A stretch of 51,238 nucleotides of DNA, from positions 1 to 51,238 of the forward strand of contig DAOUDK010000030.1 of assembly GCA_034431315.1 (NCBI GenBank). Direction: 5' to 3'. Positions within the stretch are counted from its first letter, which is position 1. Each line of letters starts with the position of its first letter. Below are positions 18,622 to 27,853 of the stretch, piece after piece. The DNA is from JAUWOY01 sp034431315. Lineage in GTDB: Bacteria > Chloroflexota > Anaerolineae > VGOG01. The notes beneath the pieces were generated by a model. It saw only the letters and a program-made list of their open reading frames with translations, had not been told where the DNA came from and did no database searches. Both the position numbers and the translations under genes were made by a program.

Positions 18622-19355
18622 GTAACTTGATCGAGACCACAGAGCTGGCCAAGACCTATCACAGCGATGGGGCCGCCGTTCACGCCTTACGGGGTGTGGA
18701 TCTGGCGGTGGAGCAGGGGGAGTTCGTGGCCGTGATGGGGCCCTCGGGCTGCGGCAAGTCCACCCTGCTCCATCTCCTGGGCGGTCTGGACCGGCCTACG
18801 GCGGGGCAGGTGCGCCTCGACGGCACCCTGCTCAACGACCTGAGCGAGTCGCAGTTGGCCGTGCTCCGCCGCACCCACGTGGGCTTCATCTTCCAGTTCT
18901 ACAACCTCATCGGCAACCTGAGCGTAGCCGATAACGTGGAATTGCCGGGGCTGGTCGCCGGCCACTCACTCAGGGAAGTGGCCCGGCGGCGCGAGGAGTT
19001 GCTCGAGGCCCTGGGCATCGCCGACAAGGCTGGCCAGATGCCGGCACGGCTCTCGGGCGGCGAACAGCAGCGTGCCGCCATCGCCCGCGCTCTGATCAAC
19101 GAGCCGGCCGTGCTCCTGGCCGACGAGCCCACAGGCAACCTGGATACCCGCAGCGGGGCCGAGGTGCTGAAGCTCTTCCGCCGCTTCAATGAACGGGGGC
19201 AGACCATCGTCCTGGTGACTCACGACCCCAGGGTGGCCAGTTCTGCGGACCGCGTCCTTTTCCTGCACGATGGCCGGATCGTGGACCAGACGCGCCTCGT
19301 CGCAGGGCAGGAGATGGCGGCAGTGCTGGCGAAGCTGGTAGAGATGGAGATGTAG
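18618..19355 (+). CDS. ABC transporter ATP-binding protein (LolD/MacB type)
   Basis: 245 residues. Walker A GPSGCGKST, Q-loop FQFYNLIGNLSV, signature LSGGEQQRAAIARAL, Walker B VLLADEPTGNLD and the H-loop TIVLVTHDPRVA are all intact. The FxFYNLI and EPTGNLDTRSG phrases mark the MacB/LolD/SalX exporter ATPases rather than importers. Start codon overlaps the padR stop (ATGA). It energises the FtsX-like permease encoded 9 bp downstream. Confidence 0.95.
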   Translation: MSNLIETTELAKTYHSDGAAVHALRGVDLAVEQGEFVAVMGPSGCGKSTLLHLLGGLDRPTAGQVRLDGTLLNDLSESQLAVLRRTHVGFIFQFYNLIGNLSVADNVELPGLVAGHSLREVARRREELLEALGIADKAGQMPARLSGGEQQRAAIARALINEPAVLLADEPTGNLDTRSGAEVLKLFRRFNERGQTIVLVTHDPRVASSADRVLFLHDGRIVDQTRLVAGQEMAAVLAKLVEMEM

Positions 19356-19364
19356 GAGGTCACA

Positions 19365-21683
19365 ATGCGAGCTATCTTTCGTCAAGCCAAGGCCGATATC
19401 TTCAGTCGGCGTTTGCAGTCGAGCCTGATCCTGCTGACGATCATCGCGGCCACAACCCTGTTGACCCTGGCGCTGACCACCCTGCGCAGCGCCAGTGGCC
19501 CCTTCGACCGCACTTTCCGCGCCCTCAACGGGGCCCATCTCTGGCTCCACTTTGACCTGGAGGAGGTGGATGAGGCCAGTCTGGCCCAGGTACGCCGGCT
19601 GCCCCTGGTGGCGGAGAGCACCGAACTGTGCCACCAGGCCTGGGCCCGGGCTGTGTTGGGGGAGGAGAAGACCGGCATCTTCCTCCACACGATGCCCCCT
19701 CAACCGCCGGCGGTAAGCTCCCTGCTCATCACGGCGGGACGCTATCTCCAGGCCGGCGACAGCACGGGCGCGGTGGTGGATAAGAACCTGGCCGAGCATT
19801 TCGGTGTCCGGACCGGCGACACCATCCAAGTGATCACCCCGCAGGGCAAGAAGGGGTTGACGGTGGTGGGCCTGGCCGTGGACGTCTCCTGGGGCCCCTA
19901 CCCCAGTTGGCAGCCGGGCCAGGTGCACGTGCTGGAGGAGACCCTGGCCGACCTGGTCCCCGACCGAAGCGAATGGACGACGAGGCTTGGGTTGCGCCTG
20001 AAGGATCCTGAGAAGATACACGAGGCCCTGCAGGCAGTCGAAGCCCTCCTTCCTGCTAAAGCTGTACTGGATCACATCGACTGGCACTTCATTCGGCAGG
20101 CGGTCCAGTTCATGACCCAGATTTTCACCATCCTCATCCTGACCTTCGGCCTCTTCGCCCTGCTGGCGGCGGGCTTTATCATCGCCAACACCATCAGCGG
20201 GGCGGTGCTGGCTCAATTCCGCCAGATCGGCATCCTCAAGGCGCTGGGCTTCACCCGGGTGCAGGTGTTGCTCCTTTTCCTGGCAGAAAATCTACTGCTG
20301 GGCCTGGTCGGTGCGGTGGCCGGTCTGCTGCTGGGTCTGATCCTCTCCCCCCTGGCGCTACAGCCCATCGCCCGGGCCTTCAATGCCTCGCCCAGCCCCC
20401 AGCTTGACTTGGTATTAGCGGGAGTGCCTCTGGTTACGGCGCTGCTCATCACTCTCTTCAGCCTCTGGCCGGCGTGGCAGGGGAGCGGGGTCAACACCGT
20501 TCAGGCCATCCGCTTCGGCTTCGATCTCCCCCGCCAAAAGCCTTCCCGCCTGGCCCGTATTGCTGCGGCTTTGCGCCTGCCCCTGGTGGTCGTCCTGGGG
20601 GCTAAGGACGCTTTCGCCAGACCGGTACGGGCTGCCCTGACGGTTTTCAGCCTGGCCCTGGGGGTGATCGCCGTCACCTTCGCCCTAGGTCTCAACGCCA
20701 CCATTGACGCCTTCGTCAACGACCCGTCTCTGCGGGGCATTCACTACGATGTGAGCGTCCACCGCGAGTTCCTCTCAGACGCTGAGGCCCGTCGCCTTAT
20801 CGAAGAGCGGCCAGAGGTAGAATCCTACTTCAGGGGAGGCTCCTGGCCCAGCCTCAAGGTGGCCGGCACCGATCTCACTTTCCTGGCCTGGCCCCTGGAT
20901 GGCGACCTCCATCGCTTCGACGCCGTGAAACAGGAGGGTCGCTGGTTCCAAGCGGAGGATGAGATGATGGCGGGCCTTGGCCTGTTGGAGTGGTTGGGGC
21001 TGCAGGTGGGGGATAACCTGTCGGTGGTTATCCACGACAAGCCGGCCGTTTTTCAGATCGTGGGCAGCTACCGGGAGATGAACAACCAGGGGCGGATGGG
21101 GTTGATCAGCCTGGACACCCTGCGTCGGTACAATCCAGATGCTGAGGTGTTGGTCTATTTCCTGGAACTGCGGGAGGGGGCCGATCCGCAGGCGGTGAAA
21201 GAGGCGCTAGAGATGGCATCCGACGATGGGTTGGGTGTGGAAATTGTTGATCAAGAGCCGCCGTCAGAGGTGCAGCAGCTCCAACTCACGATGCTCGGCC
21301 TCACGGCCGTGCTGGCCCTCATCGCCCTGGTCAGCGTCTTCAACGCCGCCGTCATGGGGGTGCGGGAGCGGTTCCGCGACTTCGGCACCCTGAAGACGGT
21401 GGGCCTGACCCCAGCTCAGGTGATGGTCACGATCCTGGCCGGGACATCAGCCCTGGCGGTGCTGGCGGCCCTCATCGGCATCCCCGCCGGCATCGCCTTC
21501 ACCCAGATATTGCTCAACGCCATAGCCCGTTCCGTCGGCTTCGGCAGCATCCCGACCTCGATCAACTGGGCCTGGCTGGCCCTGGTGGTACCCGGGGTCG
21601 TGGGGATTGCCCTGCTGGGCAGCTTCCTCCCCAGCCGCTGGGCTGCTCAGGTCAGCATAGCGGAGGTCCTACGGTATGAGTAA
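19365..21683 (+). CDS. ABC transporter permease, FtsX/MacB-like, double-module
   Basis: 772 residues with two FtsX-like units: an N-terminal helix (RLQSSLILLTIIAATTLLTL), an extracytoplasmic domain, then three helices (about 245-345), followed by a second similar set starting ARPVRAALTVFSLALGVIAV and ending with three C-terminal helices. This eight-helix topology fits large LolC/E-like or BceB/YknZ-like permeases. GAGGT precedes the ATG. Its last 8 bp overlap the start of a second permease gene that is broken. Substrate unknown; lipid, peptide or drug export is usual. Confidence 0.88.
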   Translation: MRAIFRQAKADIFSRRLQSSLILLTIIAATTLLTLALTTLRSASGPFDRTFRALNGAHLWLHFDLEEVDEASLAQVRRLPLVAESTELCHQAWARAVLGEEKTGIFLHTMPPQPPAVSSLLITAGRYLQAGDSTGAVVDKNLAEHFGVRTGDTIQVITPQGKKGLTVVGLAVDVSWGPYPSWQPGQVHVLEETLADLVPDRSEWTTRLGLRLKDPEKIHEALQAVEALLPAKAVLDHIDWHFIRQAVQFMTQIFTILILTFGLFALLAAGFIIANTISGAVLAQFRQIGILKALGFTRVQVLLLFLAENLLLGLVGAVAGLLLGLILSPLALQPIARAFNASPSPQLDLVLAGVPLVTALLITLFSLWPAWQGSGVNTVQAIRFGFDLPRQKPSRLARIAAALRLPLVVVLGAKDAFARPVRAALTVFSLALGVIAVTFALGLNATIDAFVNDPSLRGIHYDVSVHREFLSDAEARRLIEERPEVESYFRGGSWPSLKVAGTDLTFLAWPLDGDLHRFDAVKQEGRWFQAEDEMMAGLGLLEWLGLQVGDNLSVVIHDKPAVFQIVGSYREMNNQGRMGLISLDTLRRYNPDAEVLVYFLELREGADPQAVKEALEMASDDGLGVEIVDQEPPSEVQQLQLTMLGLTAVLALIALVSVFNAAVMGVRERFRDFGTLKTVGLTPAQVMVTILAGTSALAVLAALIGIPAGIAFTQILLNAIARSVGFGSIPTSINWAWLALVVPGVVGIALLGSFLPSRWAAQVSIAEVLRYE

Positions 21684-22290
21684 AGAAAGATTGTCCTTCT
21701 ACCTCAAGTACGCCCTGCGCTCCCTACGGCGCGACGGGCGGCGCTCCCTCTTCGCCGCCTTCTGCGTGGCTGTGGGCGTGGGCGCGGTGGTGGCCATGCA
21801 GAGCCTGGGCCTGGTGGTCACCGATACCATTGAGCGAGAACGTGAAGGCCATCGTCGGGGGGGACATCGTGCTGACGCCGCGCCTGGAGCCCTACGACGA
21901 AGAGATGCTGGCGGCCTTCGCCCGCCTGAAGGATGAGGGGAAAATCGAGGACTACACCGTCACCATTGAGGCGGACAACGACGAGATCAAGAAGCGAGAG
22001 GCGGACTACAGCCAGATGTACATCCCTAGCCGCTGGTTCGTTGACCCCCAGACCTATCCCCTCTACGGCCAGCTCAAGGCCAGCCGCCCGAAAGGTGTCC
22101 CCCTCAATCGGTTGCTGGTCGAGCCCTACGACGTCCTCGTCAGTGACAACGTTTACGACGTCCTGGATCTGGCGCTGGGCGATGAGGTCGTCTTCTTCAC
22201 CAGCCGCGTGACGCAGCCCTTCACGGTGAAGGGCGTCGTCCCGGCCTACGCCATTGGGGACTTGGATGCGCGGTTGTCCGGCTTCGTCCC
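21676..22290 (+). pseudogene. second FtsX-like permease, frameshifted and truncated
   Basis: The first frame starts MSKERLSFYLKYALRSLRRD and has one helix, then loses homology after VVTDTIER at about 21837. One extra base there shifts to the frame beginning NVKAIVGGDIVLTPRLEPYD, which continues the MacB-like periplasmic domain to AYAIGDLDA (about 22270). The next residues (RLSGFVPTCAEIKESKPSS, stop at 22330) are not permease-like. About 200 of an expected 700-800 residues remain, and all later helices are lost. The break coincides with the 3' end of the convergent hydrolase gene, marking a rearrangement junction. Confidence 0.8.
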
Positions 22291-23124
22291 AACATGCGCG
22301 GAAATAAAGGAGTCTAAACCGTCTTCATAACGTCTCGCCGATGTCATGAACCCCTCATTGTGAGTACCTGTGATTTCGAGGAATTCCTTTGGCTCATTTG
22401 CTGTTTCGAATAGCCGACGCCCGTGACTGAAGGGTATGATTTCGTCGTCGCGGCTATGCACGATCAGAACCGGACAATTCACCTGACGAAGATAATCCAT
22501 GGCATTGTAGTCAAAACGCGATAACAACCTCACCGGAAGATAGGGATACAGCTCGGCGCCGATATCCCGAACAGAGGTGAATGTAGACTCTATGATAAGC
22601 GCTTTCGGCGTGTGGTCTCGTGCCAGCCATGCGGCAATAGCACCGCCGAGAGATCTACCGAAAATGATGATCTCGGTCGGGTCAACTTGTTGTTTCTGAA
22701 CAAGGTAGCGCCACGCTGCCTCTGCGTCGAGATACGTACCCTGCTCGGTAGGTTTCCCCTCGCTTTGGCCATAGCCGCGGTAATCAAAAACGAACGTGCT
22801 TAGCCCAAGACGATGGAACACCTGAACGGACTCCAAGCGATGCGATATGTTGCCTGCATTACCGTGGCAAAACAAAACCACACCTCTAGACCTCTCAGCG
22901 GGGACAAACCAACCGGAGAGTCTTACTCCATCCGCAGCTTCAAAATAAATGGTTTCGTATGAAAGCCCTATTTCAGCAGGAGTCACGGCGATCTCGCGCT
23001 CGGGAAAATAGATAAAATGGGATTGAAAGACCATGAGGATCGTCACAAGACCGATATACGAGCCAACAAAAACAGGAATAACTGACCAGAACATATGCCA
23101 CACTCTCTGTCCCACTATGTTCAA
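22246..23124 (-). CDS. alpha/beta hydrolase, BEM46/ABHD13-like
   Basis: 292 residues with an N-terminal membrane anchor (VFVGSYIGLVTILMVFQSH). The hydrolase fold shows the oxyanion HGNAGN, nucleophile elbow GRSLGG (Ser), an Asp in VHSRDDEIIPF and the catalytic His in GTHNEGF, so the triad is complete. This family includes lipases and thioesterase-like enzymes; the substrate is not known. The last 18 residues (SAHVGTKPDNRASKSPMA) overlap the truncated permease on the other strand and are probably read-through past the rearrangement junction. Lower GC than the ABC operon, consistent with separate origin. Confidence 0.88.
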   Translation of the reverse strand: MNIVGQRVWHMFWSVIPVFVGSYIGLVTILMVFQSHFIYFPEREIAVTPAEIGLSYETIYFEAADGVRLSGWFVPAERSRGVVLFCHGNAGNISHRLESVQVFHRLGLSTFVFDYRGYGQSEGKPTEQGTYLDAEAAWRYLVQKQQVDPTEIIIFGRSLGGAIAAWLARDHTPKALIIESTFTSVRDIGAELYPYLPVRLLSRFDYNAMDYLRQVNCPVLIVHSRDDEIIPFSHGRRLFETANEPKEFLEITGTHNEGFMTSARRYEDGLDSFISAHVGTKPDNRASKSPMA

Positions 23125-23250
23125 CCCATCATCTCCTTATCTAAGTCGCGAAACTTCACAGAACGTTCCCGGGCTTTGCGAAGTGCGAAGCATTTGGATA
23201 GACGACTTGAGATCAAGGCAAAGTGGTCTAAGCCAACTGGATAAGACCAC

Positions 23251-24324
23251 CTATACCGCCAAGAATCCCCCATCAACTGGTATCGCCGCGCCGTGCACAT
23301 AGCTGGAAACATCACTGGCCAGAACCAGGGCCATACACGCCACTTCATCTGGCTGCCCCAGCCGGCCTATGGGCAACCGCCACTTGAATTCGATGCCCGT
23401 CCTTATGAGACCAAAGTCGAAGCTAAATATCCCCTTGACAGCCTTCCTCTTTGTCCCACGGGTGATTATCCCCCCAGGCACTATGGCGTTTATTCTGAAC
23501 CCGTGCTTGCCGTGTTCCTTGGCCAGGGATCTCGTCAAGGCAATGACCCCAGCCTTGCTCACGCTGTAGTGAGCTAAGTCTTCTTTGAATGACACGACAG
23601 CCTCGATTGATCCCACGTTAACAATCACGCCTCCTAGTTTCAACCGCCTGCTGATCATTTTCTGGCACATCCAGTAGACCGAATCCAGGTTTACCTCGAT
23701 CACCTTCTTCTCTACTTTCCGCTAAATTGATGTAGGAAGTTCCGTAACGTCAAAGGGACATTGCGCTATATGCTGTGGGTACGCACTCGCAAACCCCTAT
23801 ATGTAGTGGTAACACCCAGAGAGACCAATCATTACCCAAAGTTGATACTCGGCAAGCCTCCTACTACAAAGGGCTTATCTTACCCGAAACCACTGCATAT
23901 AGTGTCAATTTCACGCAATACCACTACATATAGTAAAAGCCAAATTTACCTACTTTCCAAGTTAGCGGAAACTAAAGTTCTTGTAAAAGGCTTCGTCAAC
24001 GTCCAAGAATTCCTTGAAGGGATAGATACCAGCATTGTTTACCAGTATGTCCGGCCCACCCCCGCCCAACTTCTCCCATAGCTCGTCTCTCTCTTCTTTC
24101 TTCGATATGTCCGTCTGATGAACATTGATCTCTGCCCCGAAGCTCGCTAACTCCTCTTTCGTGGCTGCCAGCCTCTCGGTGTCAATATCCACCAGCTCCA
24201 GGTCTGCGCCCGCTTCTGCGAATCTGTAGGCGATGGCCTTGCCAATGCCAGCCGCCGCGCCGGTGATCAAAGCTCGTTTGCCACCTAGAGATATCAGTTC
24301 GGATAACGCTCTCAAAGTTGCCAT
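23251..24324 (-). pseudogene. short-chain dehydrogenase/reductase interrupted by a mini-element
   Basis: The N-terminal part (24324-23983) has the NAD(P)-binding TGAAAGIG, DIDTERL and the NNAG motif and runs to DEAFYK. The C-terminal part (23704-23251) resumes at VIEVNLDSVYW and has the SDR active-site pattern (GSIEAV; YSVSK) and the final PVDGGFLAV. Removing 23710-23977 plus one copy of a 5-bp duplication restores a continuous frame through KKVIEV. The gene was therefore a normal SDR of about 265 residues before the insertion. Its ATG overlaps the yjbQ stop (TAATG), so it was cotranscribed. Native substrate unknown. Confidence 0.88.
23710..23977. mobile_element. 268-bp MITE-like insertion in the SDR gene
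   Basis: Terminal inverted repeats CTCTACTTTCCGCTAAATTG and, from the other end, CTTTAGTTTCCGCTAACTTG. It is flanked by 5-bp direct repeats TTCTT (23705-23709 and 23978-23982), a target-site duplication. No transposase is encoded. Inside are four copies, in both orientations, of a CTATATGYAGTGG-like motif (near 23771, 23800, 23886, 23923). Confidence 0.8.
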
Positions 24325-24743
24325 TACTCTCCTATGATCTTGACCAGGGCGCGCTTCCTACGACGTCCATCGAACTCCCCGTAGAATATCTGCTCCCACG
24401 GGCCGAAGTCCAGGCGACCAGCGGTGATCGCCACGACCACCTCGCGGCCCATGATCTGTCTCTTCAGATGAGCGTCGCCGTTGTCCTCGCCGGTGCGGTT
24501 GTGGCGATAGCGGCTGATAGGCTCGTGGGGAGCCAGCTCCTCCAGCCAATCGTCGTAGTCCTGATGGAGGCCGCGTTCATCATCGTTGATGAAGACCGAG
24601 GCGGTTATGTGCATGGCGTTTACCAGCACCAACCCTTCCTTGATGCCGCTTTCGCGCAAACACTCTTCAACCTGGCGTGTGATGTTGATAAAGGCCCGGC
24701 GCCCAGGAACGTTGAACCACAGTTCTTTTCGATAGCTCTTCAT
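24324..24743 (-). CDS. YjbQ/UPF0047 family protein
   Basis: 139 residues starting MKSYRKELWFNVPGRRAFIN, with AAGGAGGA 10 bases before the ATG; an upstream in-frame start at 24827 overlaps the lysE-like gene and is rejected. The family core is clear: GLVLVNAMHITASVFINDDE (cf. G-h-h-x-h-x-x-x-H-T-T-A-x-h-x-h-N-E), then a histidine-rich region and GxWQxIFhxExDG near the end (GPWEQIFYGEFDG). The family has weak thiamine-phosphate-synthase activity reported for YjbQ; true role unclear. Confidence 0.9.
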   Translation of the reverse strand: MKSYRKELWFNVPGRRAFINITRQVEECLRESGIKEGLVLVNAMHITASVFINDDERGLHQDYDDWLEELAPHEPISRYRHNRTGEDNGDAHLKRQIMGREVVVAITAGRLDFGPWEQIFYGEFDGRRRKRALVKIIGE

Positions 24744-24768
24744 AAAAGTTATGTCCTCCTTTTTCTTA

Positions 24769-25380
24769 TCACAGCCCCGACATCCCAAGCCACAATTGGT
24801 AGACCCCGAAACACGCCAGGGCGACAACTGACATCGCGAGCATGGCGCGGTTCACCTTCGGCCCAAGGTGTCTGGCTGTACCGAAAAGTATGATGATGCC
24901 TGCCAAACTGACAGTTAAGGCAGCGTAAAAGCCGGCCAGAAAACCGATCCCGTTGGTTGGGGCTTCGCGCCAACCTGCCAGCAAGATGGGGCCGGTGACC
25001 AGGCTCCAGTAGATGTACGGGCCGGGACTCAACACGTTCATCATCGCCGCTCTAAACACGCTCTGCCGCCGGGATGGGATCGCCACCGCGCCCGCTGGGT
25101 CAAAGTTGCGCCACCCAATGAAGGCGTTCACTGCCAGGTAGAGGATAAAAAGCCCACTGGCGACGTACAAGAACCGCTGCATCCATTCTGGCACCTGGCT
25201 CAACACCAACAAGACCAGCGCGACGATCGGGCCGTCGCTGATCAGAGGAGCCACGGCTGCCGGCAAGGTGTTTCGCCACCCGTTGTTCAATGCTTGCGCT
25301 GTGATGTACGTCTGAAAAGGGCCAGGCTGCACAGCGGCCGCAAAGCCGTAGCCAATTCCCTGTATCACGTAACCGAGCAT
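24769..25380 (-). CDS. LysE/RhtB-type amino-acid exporter
   Basis: 203 residues with about six hydrophobic helices. The N-terminal GYGFAAAVQPGPFQTYITAQ matches the GxxxxxxPGPxxxxxxxxxL motif of LysE/RhtB exporters, and NVLSPGPYIYWSLVTGPILL is the typical central NPxxxxxW-like helix. It lies 25 bp upstream of yjbQ in the same direction, forming an operon with it and the SDR pseudogene. Substrate among amino acids cannot be inferred. Confidence 0.88.
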   Translation of the reverse strand: MLGYVIQGIGYGFAAAVQPGPFQTYITAQALNNGWRNTLPAAVAPLISDGPIVALVLLVLSQVPEWMQRFLYVASGLFILYLAVNAFIGWRNFDPAGAVAIPSRRQSVFRAAMMNVLSPGPYIYWSLVTGPILLAGWREAPTNGIGFLAGFYAALTVSLAGIIILFGTARHLGPKVNRAMLAMSVVALACFGVYQLWLGMSGL

Positions 25381-25466
25381 GTTCTCCGATCTAATTCAAC
25401 TCTTCCACTTCGCCGAGGGCTGCGAGGTGGTCATTTCGTAACGGGACTATCTCCAGTGACATCCGT

Positions 25467-26144
25467 TCACTTCGTGCCATACACTTCCAGCAACTCCACG
25501 TTGGCTTGCGGTGCAACAAGCAGAACGTTGGCCTGAATGTCCTGCAGATGATCATGTACTGCTTGTTCCCCAATACCCGGAGGGGCATAGACTGTGAAAA
25601 GAGCCTGGCGAGTCTCAGGTGTGATTCGGGTGCGACGGTCGGGACCATAAAGCACACACGAGATGATGCCTTTAGCATCGGCTATCATCATGTCACCTGA
25701 TTTCAATTCTTGTTCCTGGCCGTTGAGCCGTATATAGCACTCACTGCCCTCTGCCACATCAATCTTCACCGGCATCTGTATGGCTCCCAGATCATGCCCC
25801 GCCGTCAAGAGCAGATTCTTGAGCTCGGCCACGAACATGACTTCCACAAGCGCTGCCACCCGAGGAATCGGTTTGCCCTTGAAGACAACTGACTCAAGTT
25901 GAAGCTGGACATGATAGGTCTTCTTGTAGCGCTTGTAGTAATCGTTGTATGCCTGGATGGTAGGGAGAGCCTTCAGCGCGGCTCTATCGTAGTCCGAAAA
26001 CCGGGATCGCAACTGATTCTCTAGTTCTTCCTTACGTTTGTCAAGGGCAGCGTGACGCTCCGGATTGAGAACATTGCGCATGACCAGTACCCCCACTGCT
26101 GCCCCAGGATAGGCTCTCTTCCACGCCTCAGATATTATGAACAC
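25467..26144 (-). CDS. B3/B4 (PheT-like) tRNA-binding-domain protein
   Basis: 225 residues. GTG at 26144 is preceded by AAGGAG eight bases upstream, so the protein begins VFIISEAWKRAYPGAAVGVL, the normal start of this family. Central motifs KLKTYHVQLQLE-like (KKTYHVQLQLESVVFKGKPI), ALVEVMFVAELKNLLLTAGH and DRRTRITPETRQALFTVYAP match free-standing B3/B4 domains related to the editing domain of phenylalanyl-tRNA synthetase beta. Possible function is trans-editing of mischarged tRNA or nucleotide binding; not established. An 86-bp gap separates it from lysE. Confidence 0.8.
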   Translation of the reverse strand: MFIISEAWKRAYPGAAVGVLVMRNVLNPERHAALDKRKEELENQLRSRFSDYDRAALKALPTIQAYNDYYKRYKKTYHVQLQLESVVFKGKPIPRVAALVEVMFVAELKNLLLTAGHDLGAIQMPVKIDVAEGSECYIRLNGQEQELKSGDMMIADAKGIISCVLYGPDRRTRITPETRQALFTVYAPPGIGEQAVHDHLQDIQANVLLVAPQANVELLEVYGTK

Positions 26145-26267
26145 TTTGTTGACTCCTTGGTTATCACCACAGCCGCCACCGCGGTAGGACTGCCAGTTGC
26201 CCAACAGCCCTGGCCGGTCGCATCTTTCATGGTTGGGGGTGTGGCTTTTGAATAGGGTATGTTCAAA

Positions 26268-27731
26268 CTACTCCCCTTCCAACACCGCATAAATGCTCTC
26301 GAACTGCTCCAGCGCGGCTTGAAGGTTCTCCACGATCTCCCCGGCCAGCACGTCGGGATCGGGCAGGTTTTCGGTGTCCTCCAGGCTCTCGTCTTTCAGC
26401 CAGAAGATGTCCAGGCTGACCTTGTCCCGCTGCATCAGCTCGTCGTAGGCGAAGGCCCTGAAGCGCTCGGTCTCCTGGCGCTGGTGGCGGTTCTCGGGGT
26501 TGTAGCAGGCGACGAAGTCGTGCAAGTCACCGTAGCGCAGCGGGTTCTGCTTGAGGGTGAAGTGCATGTTGGTGCGCAGGTCGTAGATCCAGAGCTTCTC
26601 CGTCCAGGGCTTCTCGCTGCCCGGTTTGCGGTCGAAGAACAGCACGTTGGCCTTGACGCCCTGGGCGTAGAAGACGCCGGTGGGAAGCCGCAGCAGGGTG
26701 TGGACGTCGCCCTCGTGGAGCAGTTTGCGCCGCACTGTTTCGCCCGCGCCGCCCTCAAAAAGCACGTTGTCGGGCACGACGATGGCCGCCCGACCGTGGA
26801 TCCTGAGCAGGGTCTTGACGTGCTGCAGGAAGTTGAGCTGCTTGTTGGAGGTGGTGGCCCAGAAATCCTGCCGCTCGTAGGTCAGCGCGGACCTGGCGGC
26901 CTTGCCCTCGGCGTTGACGATGGTGATGCTGCTCTTCTTGCCGAACGGGGGATTGGTCAGCACCATGTCGAAGCGGTCGCCGGGGTCGGAGATGAGACTG
27001 TCGCCCACCGCGATGGGGCTCTTCTCGCCGCCGATGCCGTGTAGGTATAGGTTCATGGCGCACAGCCTGGCGGTGCTGTCCACGATCTCCCAGCCCTTGA
27101 AGGTGTCATAGCGGAGAAAACGTTTCTGATCCCGATCGAGGGGATAGTTGTGGGAGACGTAGTCGTGGGCTGCCAGGAAGAAGCCACCGGTGCCGCAGGC
27201 CGGATCGCAGATGGTCTGGCCCGGCTCGGGGCGCATGACGGCCACCATCGCCTTGATCAGCGGCCTGGGGGTGAAGTACTGCCCCGCGCCGCTCTTGATG
27301 TCCTCGGCGTTTTTCTGCAGCAGCCCCTCGTAGATCTCCCCCTTCACGTCAATGTCCATGCCCACCCAGGTCTCGGCGTCGATCATGACGATCAGCCGCC
27401 GCAGCTTGGCCGGGTCCTGGATTCTGTTTTGCGACTTGCGGAAGATCACGCCCAACATGCCGCTCTCCCTGCCCAGTTCCACCAGGGTGCAGCGGTAATG
27501 GGTTTCCAGCTCCTCGCCGTCTTTGGAGGTCAAGCTGGGCCAATCGTAGCCAGCGGGGATGGCGGAGGGCCTGCTGAAGGGCGGCCTGGTCTGCTCGTCG
27601 GCCATCTTGAGGAACAGCAGGTAGGTCAATTGCTCCACGTAGTCGCCGTAGCTTACGCCGTCGTCGCGCAGGACGTGGCAGTAGTTCCATAATCGTTGCA
27701 CGATGGTTGCCGATTCAGTTGTCAAAGCCAC
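26268..27731 (-). CDS. hsdM: type I restriction-modification DNA methyltransferase subunit
   Basis: 487 residues. The N-terminal helical domain (RLWNYCHVLRDDGVSYGDYV, LLFLKMADE) precedes the methyltransferase core, with SAM-binding motif I DPACGTGGFF (near 178-187) and catalytic motif IV NPPFG (near 262), an N6-adenine signature. GQYFTPRPLIKAMV is also typical. It starts at GTG with AAGGAGAA just upstream. It is the last gene of the locus, separated from the KAP gene by 122 bp that contains a palindrome, so it may be expressed partly on its own. Confidence 0.95.
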   Translation of the reverse strand: MALTTESATIVQRLWNYCHVLRDDGVSYGDYVEQLTYLLFLKMADEQTRPPFSRPSAIPAGYDWPSLTSKDGEELETHYRCTLVELGRESGMLGVIFRKSQNRIQDPAKLRRLIVMIDAETWVGMDIDVKGEIYEGLLQKNAEDIKSGAGQYFTPRPLIKAMVAVMRPEPGQTICDPACGTGGFFLAAHDYVSHNYPLDRDQKRFLRYDTFKGWEIVDSTARLCAMNLYLHGIGGEKSPIAVGDSLISDPGDRFDMVLTNPPFGKKSSITIVNAEGKAARSALTYERQDFWATTSNKQLNFLQHVKTLLRIHGRAAIVVPDNVLFEGGAGETVRRKLLHEGDVHTLLRLPTGVFYAQGVKANVLFFDRKPGSEKPWTEKLWIYDLRTNMHFTLKQNPLRYGDLHDFVACYNPENRHQRQETERFRAFAYDELMQRDKVSLDIFWLKDESLEDTENLPDPDVLAGEIVENLQAALEQFESIYAVLEGE

Positions 27732-27763
27732 TTCTCCTTTGCCACTAAGACCACACGGCCTTT

Positions 27764-27797
27764 AGACCCTTCGGGTTTGCGAAACCCGAAGGGTCTT
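27764..27797. repeat. near-perfect palindrome between the KAP gene and hsdM
   Basis: AGACCCTTCGGGTTTGC / GAAACCCGAAGGGTCT, about 16 bp per arm. On the plus strand it is followed by TTT; on the minus (coding) strand there is no T-run. It resembles a dispersed REP-type palindrome more than a terminator. Confidence 0.7.
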
Positions 27798-27853
27798 TGG
27801 TATTCTTTCCACTGCTCTCTCCCCAAACTAGCTTCCAGTTTAGCTCAACATAT

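Noticed and set aside
18966..20216. 416-codon minus-strand frame
   Set aside because: Shadow of the ABC ATPase and permease genes; His/Gln-rich composition typical of antisense frames in GC-rich DNA.
22590..22803. Short frames on both strands inside the hydrolase gene
   Set aside because: The hydrolase frame is complete with its catalytic triad; these are shadows.
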